This document shows positions 9,677 through 19,635 of a stretch of 64,000 nucleotides of DNA, piece after piece. Made by a program: the position numbers and the translations under genes. The DNA is taken from NCBI RefSeq assembly GCF_006517395.1, contig NZ_VDCY01000005.1:62001-126000 (forward strand), in the 5' to 3' direction. The stretch comes from Terrilactibacillus laevilacticus. GTDB lineage: Bacteria; Bacillota; Bacilli; Bacillales; Sporolactobacillaceae. Each line of letters opens with the position of its first letter. The first letter of the stretch is position 1. The notes under the pieces were generated by a model. It ran no database searches. It was not told where the DNA came from and saw only the letters and a program-made list of their open reading frames with translations.

Positions 9677-10822
9677 CTAATCTTGTACTTCATGAATATA
9701 AGGAGCTGGATCATAGTTATCTATTGGCATGGTCAAAACCCGATCCATGACACTTTCCGCTAGTAACTTTCCAACTAAAGGTCCTGTTGTTAATCCTGAT
9801 GCCCCAAGACCATTAGCTGTTAAGAGATTAGGATATCCTGGTACCCTCCCGATGAAAGGTGAAAAATCAGATGTAAATCCTCGAGATCCTACTCTCCATT
9901 CTTTGATTTCGCCTTCGTTTAAACCAGGGGCAAAACGTAGAGCCTGATGTAAAATATCATATATGCCCTCAACAGTAGGTGAAAGATCAAATCCCTTATG
10001 TTTTTCATGCGTTGCTCCTATAACAACTTGTCCATGATCAAATGGGACAATACTTTGACCAATTGGAGGCAAAATAACTGGCCAATAACCGGTTTGTTTA
10101 TGGTTTAATCTTAAATGTAATAACTGACCCTTTTGAGGCGTGATATCAGTCATTAAGCCAAGCGGAGCTAATAGATGGCGTTCCCAAGCTCCAGCAGCAA
10201 TGATGACCTGATCAGCAGGTAGGATGTTTTCGATCGTATGACAAGATACACCATCTACCTTTCCATTTGTAGCACAAAGATTTGCAGAACCATGAAGAAT
10301 GGTTGTACCATGTTTTACAGCGGCTATTTCTAAAGCATCTCTAAGTGCTCTTCCGTTGACTCTAGCTCCACCAGAAACTTTTAATCCCATAAAATGGTCT
10401 TTCAATAATGGAAATTCTAATTTAGCTTGCTCATGGGTTAATAATGTAATTTCACCTATTTCTGGCGCTTCTTTTCGTCTACTTTCTGCTTTCTCTGCTA
10501 GGTCAATAAGCAATTGCTTATCTTCTCGAATACACATAGCCCCCACTTGCTGAAAACCTATGTCACAGGACACCTCATTCGTTAAATTCACGATTAGTTC
10601 ACGATAATATCTTGCCCCTTGTTTAGCCAATTCGTACCACACCTTGTTACGGCGTTTTGATAACCAAGGGCAAATAATACCTGCTGCTGCGTCTGTTGCC
10701 TGACCTGGATCTTTTCGATCAATAACAGTCACGTCATAGTTCTTTGATTGACTTAATGTATAGGCAGCACTCATCCCGATAATTCCGCCGCCTATGATTA
10801 CAATTTTCTGCATATCATTCAT
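9677..10822 (-). CDS. FAD-dependent oxidoreductase, DadA/glycine oxidase family
   Basis: A 381-residue flavoprotein of the DAO superfamily, which oxidises amines or D-amino acids. The N-terminal Rossmann motif IIGGGIIGMSAAYTLS sits at 9-24, and a GIICPWLSKR segment follows the FAD site. The C-terminal half contains ATHEKHKGFD and LLTANGLGASGLTTGP, the typical FAD-contacting end of this family. The exact substrate cannot be read from sequence. The start ATG at 10822 has only a weak ribosome site; the ATG three codons later is an alternative. It stands alone, divergent from the kinase-like gene at 10959. Confidence 0.82.
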   Translation of the reverse strand: MNDMQKIVIIGGGIIGMSAAYTLSQSKNYDVTVIDRKDPGQATDAAAGIICPWLSKRRNKVWYELAKQGARYYRELIVNLTNEVSCDIGFQQVGAMCIREDKQLLIDLAEKAESRRKEAPEIGEITLLTHEQAKLEFPLLKDHFMGLKVSGGARVNGRALRDALEIAAVKHGTTILHGSANLCATNGKVDGVSCHTIENILPADQVIIAAGAWERHLLAPLGLMTDITPQKGQLLHLRLNHKQTGYWPVILPPIGQSIVPFDHGQVVIGATHEKHKGFDLSPTVEGIYDILHQALRFAPGLNEGEIKEWRVGSRGFTSDFSPFIGRVPGYPNLLTANGLGASGLTTGPLVGKLLAESVMDRVLTMPIDNYDPAPYIHEVQD

Positions 10823-10958
10823 CTCGCTTTATAATCTCCTAGTTTCATTCTATCATAAATATAGAATGAAATTTACCCAACTGGCTATGTCTTATCTTCT
10901 AAGAAGTACTTTCAAATGATTAAACTTAACAAGACCTTAATGAAAGAAGGAATATACC

Positions 10959-11798
10959 GTGATAGAGAATGAGTGGTTATCTTGTCTGCCTATTGAAGGT
11001 ATAAAGGATGTCAAACGTGTTAGTGGTGGAGATATTAACGAAGCTTTTTTAATAGTAACGAATACACTACCGTATTTTTTAAAAATCCACCGTAACATGA
11101 AAGCTCACTTTTTCAAAAAGGAAGCTTACGGTCTTAAATTATTAGGAAAAAAAGTGCGAACACCGATTGTCTATGATGTTGGACAAATAAAAAACGATGC
11201 GTACATCCTAATGGAGGCTATAGAAAGCGGTCCACCTAATGATACTCTTTGTGGACGTGCTCTTGCTCAGCTGCATACTGATACCCAATCACATTTTGGT
11301 TTATCTGAAAATAATTATCTAGGAACTTTACCACAATCGAACCAACCAAATAAAAACTGGGCTTCCTTTTATATCAATCAACGATTAAATCCCCTTGTTA
11401 AGATGGCAAAGGAGCAGGGGTACTGGAATCAGCAACGCGAAAAACTCTTTAGTAGGTTTATCGATCGATTTAAAAATGAGGATAGAGCCGTAATGCCCAG
11501 ACTATTACATGGAGATTTATGGAGAGGAAACGTCATGTTCACAACTCAAGGAGAGCCGGTCTTCATAGATCCTGCCGTTTTCTATGGTGACCGCGAAATG
11601 GACCTTGCCATGACGATGTTGTTTGGAGGGTTTAGTAAAACTTTTTATGCATCCTATCAAAAGGCTTTTCCATTAGAAACTGGCTTTGAAGAAAGAGTTC
11701 CTGCCTATCAACTCTATTATTTACTCGCGCACTTAAACTTGTTTGGTGAAAGTTATGGTGGGTCAGTGGATCGTATCTTACGGCGTTGTAACAGTTAA
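10959..11798 (+). CDS. Fructosamine kinase family protein
   Basis: A 279-residue member of the fructosamine-3-kinase/aminoglycoside phosphotransferase fold. Bacterial members phosphorylate ketoamines formed by glycation (ribulosamine or erythrulosamine type), priming them for repair. Evidence: VSGGDINEAF at 21-30, FLKIH at 40-44, catalytic HGDLWRGN at 184-191, and IDPAVFYGDREMDLAM at 203-218 with the metal-binding Asp204. The start is GTG after GAAGGAA. No operon partner. Confidence 0.85.
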   Translation: MIENEWLSCLPIEGIKDVKRVSGGDINEAFLIVTNTLPYFLKIHRNMKAHFFKKEAYGLKLLGKKVRTPIVYDVGQIKNDAYILMEAIESGPPNDTLCGRALAQLHTDTQSHFGLSENNYLGTLPQSNQPNKNWASFYINQRLNPLVKMAKEQGYWNQQREKLFSRFIDRFKNEDRAVMPRLLHGDLWRGNVMFTTQGEPVFIDPAVFYGDREMDLAMTMLFGGFSKTFYASYQKAFPLETGFEERVPAYQLYYLLAHLNLFGESYGGSVDRILRRCNS

Positions 11799-11817
11799 AA
11801 CTTTAGCTTGTAACACA

Positions 11818-11846
11818 ACAAAATGGGGTGCTATATTCACCACCCC
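11818..11846 (-). terminator. Terminator of the nucleoside hydrolase gene
   Basis: GGGGTG (11825-11830) pairs with CACCCC (11841-11846); the minus-strand side runs into ATTTTGTTG. Lies between two convergent genes. Confidence 0.65.
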
Positions 11847-11856
11847 AATCAAGCTA

Positions 11857-12780
11857 TTATTTCAATCTATGAAGAAGCATGGATATAAATCGATCACTAT
11901 CGACGTCTAATGCGACATCCATATTTTCTTTTTGATTTATTTGAAAACGGAGATCGCAAACGGTTTGTCCATCGCATAAAGAACTTTCGGTTTCTACATC
12001 TACATAGAGACTTTCAGTTTGAATCATAGTTGGATCAATAGCAACGCCTACCGCCAGTGGGTCATGCATAGGGCAAGCTGTGATTACTTCATCAAACTGT
12101 CTGAAATTCATATAGTATTGAGTGCTTTTATGAATGAAATCGTAATAGCGAGATCCCTTTAGTTCATCGACATGGTAATCATGTAAAAGAGTTTTCATCG
12201 TTACATCTAGTCCTACCATCGTCAAGGGTATTCCTGAATGGAAAACAATCTTTGCCGCTTCTGGATCCGCATAAATATTAAATTCGGCAACAGGGGTTAC
12301 ATTCCCTTGGGTTTTAGCAGCGCCACCCATAAATATCACTCTTTTTATATCTCTAGCAAACGTAGGGTCTTGTTTTAAGACATGAACAAGGTTTGTTAAT
12401 GGAGCCGTCATAATGAGTGTCACTTCTTTTGGATATCGATGAACTTGCTCAATGATAAAATTAGCCGCATGCTTTGATGAAGGCCTTGCGTGTAATTCCA
12501 TATCGGTTAATGCTTCGCCAAGTCCATCATTACCGTGAACACGGTGTTCATGAAACTTTTTTCTGATGAGTGGTTCAAATGCACCGGGATAAACGTTAAT
12601 CTCATTTTCTTTCCCTACCAATTGTAAAACTTTTAACGTATTTCGAGTGGCTTGTTCAAGAGAAACATTTCCGCTTACCGTTGTAATCCCTAGTATATCT
12701 AACTCTTCTGATTCTGTTGCCAGCATAATGCCAAGAGCGTCATCAATTCCTGTATCAACATCCAATATTACTTTTTGCAT
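11857..12780 (-). CDS. Inosine-uridine preferring nucleoside N-ribohydrolase
   Basis: Hydrolyses ribonucleosides to ribose and free base for salvage. It has 307 residues, the usual length of the IUNH family. The calcium-binding signature VDTGIDDALG at 8-17 (Asp9, Asp13, Asp14) and MHDPLAVG near residue 240 complete the metal site; FMGGAAKTQGNVTPVAEFN contains the conserved GG and the active-site Asn. A GAAGGGAC site precedes the ATG. Base preference (Rih A, B or C type) cannot be decided. Confidence 0.9.
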   Translation of the reverse strand: MQKVILDVDTGIDDALGIMLATESEELDILGITTVSGNVSLEQATRNTLKVLQLVGKENEINVYPGAFEPLIRKKFHEHRVHGNDGLGEALTDMELHARPSSKHAANFIIEQVHRYPKEVTLIMTAPLTNLVHVLKQDPTFARDIKRVIFMGGAAKTQGNVTPVAEFNIYADPEAAKIVFHSGIPLTMVGLDVTMKTLLHDYHVDELKGSRYYDFIHKSTQYYMNFRQFDEVITACPMHDPLAVGVAIDPTMIQTESLYVDVETESSLCDGQTVCDLRFQINQKENMDVALDVDSDRFISMLLHRLK

Positions 12781-13144
12781 TTTTATGTGTCCCTTCTCAT
12801 TTTTTCTGAATCTAAAAACCTATGTATTCATAAGCTATAGCTATTAAAAAGATAGTCAAAGTTTTTCATGTTATAAAGTATCCTCTGTCTAAAAAGGCAA
12901 AGGATACTAGGAAAATAGAATGTATCTTTTAATTAGTTAAACATATTTTTCGAAATTAAAGCGTTACTCTTATCGTCATTTCACATCTACTTTTTTTAGC
13001 GTGAGAGGCTTTCAAACCACGGTTTATTCTATGAAAAATCACAAATCTAATTATACCAATGGGACGATGAGTTGACAATCCACATAGACATTTTTAAACT
13101 TAGATAAGTTTTATATAATTAAACAAAATTCATTGTTTGATTCA
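12781..13144. other. Gene-free stretch upstream of the nucleoside hydrolase
   Basis: Contains an 8-bp inverted repeat AGTATCCT...AGGATACT (about 12874-12911) of unknown role. No convincing open frame or promoter could be read. Confidence 0.4.
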
Positions 13145-13179
13145 TAAAGAAAAAGACCAGCATGTGAGCTGGTCTCTTT
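13145..13179 (-). terminator. Terminator of yugP
   Basis: AAAGACCAGC (13152-13161) pairs with GCTGGTCTCTTT (13168-13179), followed on minus by TTTTTCTTT, directly after the yugP stop. Confidence 0.88.
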
Positions 13180-13181
13180 GA

Positions 13182-13874
13182 TTAGTTATTATCCCGGTTA
13201 TTTGAAGCGACAAGCATGAGGATAAATCGCAAAAGTTCCATAAAAGCAACAAGCGCAGCTGCCACATACGTTAAAGCTGCAGCGTTTAAAACTTTACCTG
13301 CTTGGCGTTCCTCATCTCGTTTAACAATCCCTAGACTGACAATCTGATCACGGGCCCGGCTTGATGCGTTAAATTCAACTGGTAGAGTAACCAATTGGAA
13401 TAAAACAGCAAAGGCAAAAAATATGACACCAATTAATGCAAGATTAAATATTTGAAGCAGAAATCCTGCAAAGATCAAAATATACGATAAACTTGATCCC
13501 AAATTAGCAAGAGGAACAAGTGCATGTCTGATTCGAAGTGGAGAATAATTCGTTGCGTCTTGAATTGCATGCCCTACTTCGTGTGCAGCGACAGCCGTTC
13601 CTGCAATAGAATCACCATGATAGATCCCTGAAGATAATCGAACAACCTTACTTGAAGGATCGTAATGATCAGTAAGTGTTCCAGATACTTCTTCAATGGT
13701 CACGTCATACAATCCATTATCATCTAAGATTTTTCTTGCGACTTGTGCGCCTGACAAACCGGTTGAGTTAGGAACTTCTGAGTATTTAGCATAGTTCCTA
13801 CGAACACGACTTTGTGCCCACATAGGGATAGCCATTAAAATAACCATATAGATGAGATACTGCACAATTCCCAT
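13182..13874 (-). CDS. yugP: Zinc metallopeptidase YugP family
   Basis: A 230-residue membrane-embedded neutral zinc metallopeptidase family protein. HEVGH at 98-102 is the zinc site, within AGTAVAAHEVGHAIQ; DHYDP at 69-73 is conserved in the family. Hydrophobic segments lie at about 1-20, 120-165 and 205-225. Start at 13874: GGAGGT lies 10 nt upstream; the longer frame to 13937 would include that ribosome site in coding sequence. Physiological substrate unknown. Confidence 0.88.
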   Translation of the reverse strand: MGIVQYLIYMVILMAIPMWAQSRVRRNYAKYSEVPNSTGLSGAQVARKILDDNGLYDVTIEEVSGTLTDHYDPSSKVVRLSSGIYHGDSIAGTAVAAHEVGHAIQDATNYSPLRIRHALVPLANLGSSLSYILIFAGFLLQIFNLALIGVIFFAFAVLFQLVTLPVEFNASSRARDQIVSLGIVKRDEERQAGKVLNAAALTYVAAALVAFMELLRFILMLVASNNRDNN

Positions 13875-13988
13875 GATTGACTTAACCTCCACTATTTTAT
13901 TAAGGTCAATTTTAGTCAAATATTGTCCTTTTGTCAAATTCCCTGTATCGTCAAAAATGTTTCCCCTTTTGTATTAATTTTCTTTTAA

Positions 13989-14268
13989 GTGCGTGTTCAA
14001 AAAGGTGACAAATGAAAAGGGTTACTGGCTAAGTACGCTTGCATCCTGCAAGAAACGTCAGTACTAGCCCATCCTGGGCGTCGGAGGCTAAGAGTGGTGG
14101 CAGTTCCCGAGGACCTGCATTCCTCGCGTTGTGGTAGCTTCAGGCGCCAGCCACAGGACGTGAGCGGTTTTAGCCAGAGATCCTCTTGACTCCACTACAT
14201 GAGGACCGGAAAAACGAGTGGGCGACGAGATTCGCAAGTTATCATTTGGTGACTTTTTGAACAACCTC
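13989..14268 (+). repeat. Family A repeat, long class, intact (280 bp)
   Basis: Starts GTGCGTGTTCAAAAAGGTG and ends GACTTTTTGAACAACCTC, flanked by a perfect 5-bp duplication TTTAA (13984-13988 and 14269-14273). Its right end encodes the ypjB C-terminus. Confidence 0.95.
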
Positions 14269-15039
14269 TTTAATCGCTTTTCGACTTCTTCTTAATTTAC
14301 TAACTAAAAGAAGCGTAATAAAAATCCCCCCACTAATATATATTATGGGAATCCACTCAATTTGAGAATGCGATTGTTGTGTTTTCTGATTAAAAACAAC
14401 TTGCAGGTCTTCTCGGAGTTGATTTAATTTTTTTACACTATCTTTATCTTGCCTTATCGTCATTCGATTATTAGATAATTGGTCAACTTTTTCATTGACT
14501 TGTTGGACTTGATTAGAATTCTGATCGATCATCATGGCTGGATAAATGGTCTGATACTGATCAAGAAACTGATTTAACTGATGCTGAAAATGTGTCCAAT
14601 CTTTTTTTTCAACTGAGTTCTGCATTTGATTGGCATATTTCATCACTTTGGGCGTTAATATTTTCCACATTGGATTAGAATCAGATTCAATTGCATCGAC
14701 AGCTAGTCGAAGTTGAACCACGTTACGGTTTTTTTGTTTTTCACTAATATCTGATTTAATGGTTTGACGCGCTTGATCTAATGAAGAAGTGATGATTCTT
14801 TGATCTAAATCTGGAATGGGCGTCATATCTACAAGCATGGACCACTTTTTATTGAAACTTTTTAAAAGATCATCGATTTGTCCATATTGTCCATTATTGG
14901 CAAATTGATAGGATTGATCTGATAATTCTTCAAGTTCCTGCCAAGTTTGAGCAATAAGGTTCTCATCTTCTTTAGCCAATACACTATGTGGCAATAAGAA
15001 TACTAATATGGTTACTAAGCATAGCATAACACTCTTCAT
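14242..15039 (-). CDS. ypjB: Sporulation protein YpjB, C-terminus supplied by a repeat
   Basis: A 265-residue membrane protein of the YpjB sporulation family; its molecular function is not established. It has a signal peptide at 1-22 (ending SVLA), a helical, Gln-rich extracytoplasmic region, and a transmembrane segment at about 226-246 followed by a basic tail. The last eight residues, EVVQKVTK, and the TGA are encoded entirely inside the family A repeat that ends at 14268, so the native C-terminus was replaced or extended by insertion. A GGAGGG site precedes the ATG. It is downstream of ypjA as in B. subtilis. Confidence 0.87.
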   Translation of the reverse strand: MKSVMLCLVTILVFLLPHSVLAKEDENLIAQTWQELEELSDQSYQFANNGQYGQIDDLLKSFNKKWSMLVDMTPIPDLDQRIITSSLDQARQTIKSDISEKQKNRNVVQLRLAVDAIESDSNPMWKILTPKVMKYANQMQNSVEKKDWTHFQHQLNQFLDQYQTIYPAMMIDQNSNQVQQVNEKVDQLSNNRMTIRQDKDSVKKLNQLREDLQVVFNQKTQQSHSQIEWIPIIYISGGIFITLLLVSKLRRSRKAIKEVVQKVTK

Positions 15040-15183
15040 ATTCCCATGTCCCTCCTCTTATGAGAAGTATATGGTTAAAGGGACAAGAATAGACTGTCAT
15101 ATTGATGATCCTTTCATTCACTTGATAACTCAATCTTCTAACTGACTTATATGATTTAAATAGTACAGGGGTTTTTTGGTAAT

Positions 15184-15234
15184 AAAGAAAACTTGACGGT
15201 TGCGGGGCCTATAAGACGCAGATAGAGGTCTAGA
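15184..15234. repeat. Repeat C, copy 1
   Basis: Begins AAAGAAAACTTGACGG and continues through GACGCAGATAGAGG to TCTAG. It matches 32863-32910 at most positions. Confidence 0.6.
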
Positions 15235-15317
15235 ATGGGTCACTTCAGCTTCGCCTTCCGCGACAACTCGATGCTTAATCAAAGAAGGATTATGCTAAGT
15301 TGCACTTATACCTTAAA

Positions 15318-15360
15318 GCAAAAAAAGCCACTTTTTACTATTTCAAAAAATGGCGATTTT
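15318..15360 (-). terminator. Terminator of ypjA
   Basis: GCCACTTTTT (15327-15336) pairs with AAAAAATGGC (15345-15354) with one mismatch; followed on minus by TTTTTTTGC. Confidence 0.82.
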
Positions 15361-15380
15361 TAATGCGTATGGGAAATATT

Positions 15381-15995
15381 TTATTTTAAACTATCTCTTT
15401 CCTGTTTGAAATCTATTGAATATTTAACCTGATGCTTAGTTAACATATAGATCGAAGTAAGGCTAATAACACTTAACCAAAACGTACAATAGCCTATTAT
15501 CTTCATATTTTCCTTGAGATACGGGTACCAAGGAGCCATACCAAATATGTAATCAATGAAGTCATTATGAAATAGCCAAAGTGAAGCCAAAGCAAATTGC
15601 CATTTTTTAAAATTAAAAAACTTAGCGAATAAAACCCCTTCTATAGCCATAAAACCATGTGAGATCATCAGCATGATTTCTGTCGTTTGGATTGGATAAC
15701 CAAAGTGAGCACTTACCGCGTTCATACCGACTGCCCATAACCCATACTTGACTAAGCTAACCATCGCTAATCCTTCAAATAACAATGAACGCCGATGAAA
15801 TAGAATAAAAAGGATGGCTATGCAGAAAAAGAGAGTGGCCATCGGACTATCAGGTACAAAGATCAGATATTTATAAGGTGTATCTTTTAATTGAAATTTA
15901 TACCACCAAAAGCCATAAACGGTTCCTAAACCATTTATTATCAGTAATATAATTAGAAAATATTTCTGTTTCATGAGGTAATAAAGTAATGTCAT
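15381..15995 (-). CDS. ypjA: DUF1405 membrane protein YpjA
   Basis: A 204-residue polytopic membrane protein with about five to six hydrophobic segments, matching YpjA (DUF1405), whose function is unknown. Recognisable stretches are GFWWYKFQL and FVPDSPMATLFF. In B. subtilis ypjA follows ypiB-ypiF-qcrABC; here it follows ypiB directly, so ypiF and the cytochrome bc complex genes are missing from this spot. AAGGGAT precedes the ATG. Confidence 0.85.
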   Translation of the reverse strand: MTLLYYLMKQKYFLIILLIINGLGTVYGFWWYKFQLKDTPYKYLIFVPDSPMATLFFCIAILFILFHRRSLLFEGLAMVSLVKYGLWAVGMNAVSAHFGYPIQTTEIMLMISHGFMAIEGVLFAKFFNFKKWQFALASLWLFHNDFIDYIFGMAPWYPYLKENMKIIGYCTFWLSVISLTSIYMLTKHQVKYSIDFKQERDSLK

Positions 15996-16030
15996 TCTTA
16001 TCCCTTTCTAAAAGCACATGAAATATATGA

Positions 16031-16621
<591 letters not shown>

Positions 16622-16825
16622 TTAGTAGATGTATTGACGTGTTTTGACTCCAATTTTAAGCACTTTTCCTAAATATAGTGACTTAATTTTCTTTAAAGTG
16701 ATATCATGATTTTAATTTGAATAGATTATAGCCTTACCCGCTATGCAGCATCATTACGAGCCAAATGGATAAAATACATAAACCAATACAATTACTTTCT
16801 ACTCTATTTATTTCACGACAAACGA

Positions 16826-18076
16826 TTAAAAATCCTCTTTAATTCGTTCGACAAATGATTGCAAATTTTGATTTTCTGGATCATATTGTAAAGCTTTTTC
16901 TAGGTAGATTAGGGCACGTTGACGGTCTCCTAATTCCCACATCACTTCACCATATTCATTAAGAAATTCGGCATTCTGGGAAAAATGTTCATAGCACGTT
17001 TTGTAACATGACTTTGCTTCCTCTAACCGGTCACATTTCATATATGCGGTTGCTAAGTACCAAGTCAACATTGGATCATCTTGTTTATTCTCTTCTAAGA
17101 TATCAATAATATCTTCAAACTCTTCTAGTTCAACTTTAATTTCGATGTATTTAATGAGAATATCTGTACTTTCCGGATTCAAGCGATAAGCCTTTTTATA
17201 ATAGGCATCTGCTTTAATCCAATCATGCAACTTCGCCGCGAGATCTCCTGCCTCAGCATATAGTCGTTCATTAAACTCATCTTGTTTTAATCCATCTTCA
17301 AGAACTTTAAGAGCTTCATCTGTAGCCCCCTCATGGTCATAGGCTTTCGCTAATAAAGGATAGAGTGTACTGTATTGCGGATCAAGCTTACGCAATTCTT
17401 CTAATGCCGATACCACAGTTTGGTATTTATGTAATTGTGATGCTGTCACAGCATAGCCAAATAAACCATCGAGATTCTTATCTTTATCTAAACCTTTCTG
17501 ATAATATATCATGGCTTGTTCAAAATCCCCGGCTAAACTCAATGCTTCTGCCAATTTTAATGAAATGTTTTCATGCGAGAGAGATTCCGCATTTAAGACT
17601 TGTTTGTAATATTCAATGGCCTTTTTAGGCTCTCCAATCGACATATAAAATTCACTCAAAGCAAAACTAATAACAGCTTCATTTGGAGCCATTTTATGTG
17701 CAGATAATAATTTTTGCTCAGCGACTTCATCTAATCCTTCCAATTGATATAGATCGGCAAGTAGCAATTGTGCGCTTAAATAATTTTCATCTAATTTATG
17801 AATTTTTATCAGTGCATCAATCGCTTTCCCTTCCTCATCTTTATCAATATAAAGTTCAGCCATTTGCAGGAGAATAGTACTGTCATTTGGATACCTTTTT
17901 AACAATCGTTGATAAACTGTCTCTGCGTTATCAATCAGTCCGTAGTCCTGATAAATATTGGCTATTTGAAAGGCTGTGGTATCATCAGCTTTTTTTAGGC
18001 AATCTTTAAGCAAAGAAAGTCCATCTTCTGTTTGACCCGTATCGATCATATTCATGGCTAGTTGTATGTCATTCAT
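16826..18076 (-). CDS. ypiA: Tetratricopeptide repeat protein YpiA
   Basis: A 416-residue cytoplasmic TPR protein; the whole length is tandem 34-residue helical pairs with the W/L-G-Y-A-F-A-P spacing (for example ALIYLEKALQYDPENQNL at the C-terminus). It is the YpiA homologue by position between aroA and ypiB. TPR proteins are interaction scaffolds, and the partner is not known. GAGGTG lies upstream of the ATG. Confidence 0.88.
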   Translation of the reverse strand: MNDIQLAMNMIDTGQTEDGLSLLKDCLKKADDTTAFQIANIYQDYGLIDNAETVYQRLLKRYPNDSTILLQMAELYIDKDEEGKAIDALIKIHKLDENYLSAQLLLADLYQLEGLDEVAEQKLLSAHKMAPNEAVISFALSEFYMSIGEPKKAIEYYKQVLNAESLSHENISLKLAEALSLAGDFEQAMIYYQKGLDKDKNLDGLFGYAVTASQLHKYQTVVSALEELRKLDPQYSTLYPLLAKAYDHEGATDEALKVLEDGLKQDEFNERLYAEAGDLAAKLHDWIKADAYYKKAYRLNPESTDILIKYIEIKVELEEFEDIIDILEENKQDDPMLTWYLATAYMKCDRLEEAKSCYKTCYEHFSQNAEFLNEYGEVMWELGDRQRALIYLEKALQYDPENQNLQSFVERIKEDF

Positions 18077-18272
18077 TTTCTTTACACCTCGTATATTAAA
18101 GACTTATCGTTTCACTATCCAAACTAATACTAACATCTATATGAATAGAACTGACTTCTCTATTTTTTAGACTTATCATAATCATAATAATGAAGTATGG
18201 GATTGACTTCAAGCTATCACACTTTCTATTGAGGCTCTTACGACTAAAGTCACGAGTGTTCTCATTTGGTTC

Positions 18273-18316
18273 ATAAAAAAAAATAGAACCCGGCCTTAAC
18301 GTGCAGGGTTCTATTT
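18273..18316 (-). terminator. Terminator after aroA
   Basis: AATAGAACCC (18282-18291) pairs perfectly with GGGTTCTATT (18306-18315), followed on minus by a run of T. It ends the trp-tyr-aro transcript. Confidence 0.92.
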
Positions 18317-18330
18317 GTTATTCGTAAGAA

Positions 18331-19626
18331 CTAGCTTTGGCTTTGCTTTAATAGGGTTTCAAATGAAGGAAAAGAAACAGAGATCGCTTCAGCTTCTTCA
18401 ACGATGACGGGTTCTGTTGATAACTGTCCTGCTATAGCCAGCGTCATCCCAATCCGATGGTCTCCGTAACTATGAACATGTCCACCTTTTAAAGGTTTAC
18501 TTGGATGTCCATGTATAAGCATCCCATCATCTGTCCCTCGGATATCTGCCCCTAGTTTACTTAATTCACCTACGGTTGTATCAATTCGATTTGTTTCTTT
18601 TACTTTTAATTCTTCGGCATCTTTGATCACGGTTTCTCCGTCTGCCTGTGTCGCTAATAAAGCGATAATTGGGATTTCATCAATTAATTGCGGTATTAAG
18701 TCGCCACTTATCGTTGTTCCTTTTAATTTCGAATAGCGAACAGTGATATCCGCAACAGGCTCATTATTCCACTCCCGCTCGTTCGAAAGGGTAATGTCCG
18801 CTCCCATATCTTCTAATACTTTTAAGAGTCCAATTCTTGTAGGATTCACACCGACTGATTGGATCGTTAATTCACTTCCTGGTGTAATGAGACCCCCCAC
18901 AATAAAGAAGGCAGCTGATGAAATATCACCGGGTACTTGGATGGCGGTGCCCGTCAAGTTTTGAGGACCTTTAACCGCATATGTTGTCCCTTCTACCTCA
19001 ATATGGCCTCCAAATGCTTTCAACATTCTTTCCGTATGATCACGTGATTTTGCGGGCTCAATAAGTTTAGTTACTCCATTGGTCTGCATCGCAGCCAGAA
19101 TGATCGCACTTTTAATCTGAGCACTTGCAACAGGTAAAGTGTATTCCGTTGGGTGTAAAGGTTGTCCAACCACCGTGATAGGGACATATCGATTATTTTT
19201 TCGTCCATGGAGCCGCCCGCCCATTTGCTCTAATGGTTTAATTATTCGATCCATCGGACGTCGATGGATCGAGTCATCACCAATAAAAACACTATAGAAA
19301 GATCTTGCTGATAAGAGACCCATTAATAAACGAATCGTCGTTCCTGAATTACCTACGTCTAAGATTCGTTCAGATTCTTTTAATCCATCAAATCCATTTC
19401 CATGAATCGTAATGGTATCACCGTCATCTTGAATGTCTACTCCCAGCTGCTTAAAACAAGCTAACGTACAAAGACAATCATTACCTCTTAATAATCCTTT
19501 TATGACTGTCGTTCCGTTTGCAATAGCGCCAAAAATGAGCGACCTATGAGAAATGGATTTATCCCCAGGAACTGTTATAGTCCCTTTTAAAGCTCTGTGA
19601 TTACCAAAAAAACTTATATCTACCAT
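18331..19626 (-). CDS. aroA: 3-phosphoshikimate 1-carboxyvinyltransferase (EPSP synthase)
   Basis: Makes 5-enolpyruvylshikimate-3-phosphate in the shikimate pathway (called aroE in B. subtilis). It has 431 residues from the ATG at 19626: PGDKSISHR at 20-28 binds PEP and shikimate-3-phosphate, DVGNSGTTIRLL is the central loop, and YGDHRIGMTLAIAG is the C-terminal signature. The frame opens at GTG 19635, but that codon lies within the AGGTGA ribosome site, so ATG 19626 is preferred. It follows tyrA immediately. Confidence 0.96.
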   Translation of the reverse strand: MVDISFFGNHRALKGTITVPGDKSISHRSLIFGAIANGTTVIKGLLRGNDCLCTLACFKQLGVDIQDDGDTITIHGNGFDGLKESERILDVGNSGTTIRLLMGLLSARSFYSVFIGDDSIHRRPMDRIIKPLEQMGGRLHGRKNNRYVPITVVGQPLHPTEYTLPVASAQIKSAIILAAMQTNGVTKLIEPAKSRDHTERMLKAFGGHIEVEGTTYAVKGPQNLTGTAIQVPGDISSAAFFIVGGLITPGSELTIQSVGVNPTRIGLLKVLEDMGADITLSNEREWNNEPVADITVRYSKLKGTTISGDLIPQLIDEIPIIALLATQADGETVIKDAEELKVKETNRIDTTVGELSKLGADIRGTDDGMLIHGHPSKPLKGGHVHSYGDHRIGMTLAIAGQLSTEPVIVEEAEAISVSFPSFETLLKQSQS

Positions 19627-19635
19627 ATATATCAC

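Larger units (their letters stand above)
15040..15380. other. ypjA-ypjB gap with repeat C and a terminator
   Basis: A 341-bp gap that holds repeat C copy 1 and the ypjA terminator. Nothing else was recognised. ypjA and ypjB are therefore probably separate transcription units here. Confidence 0.5.
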
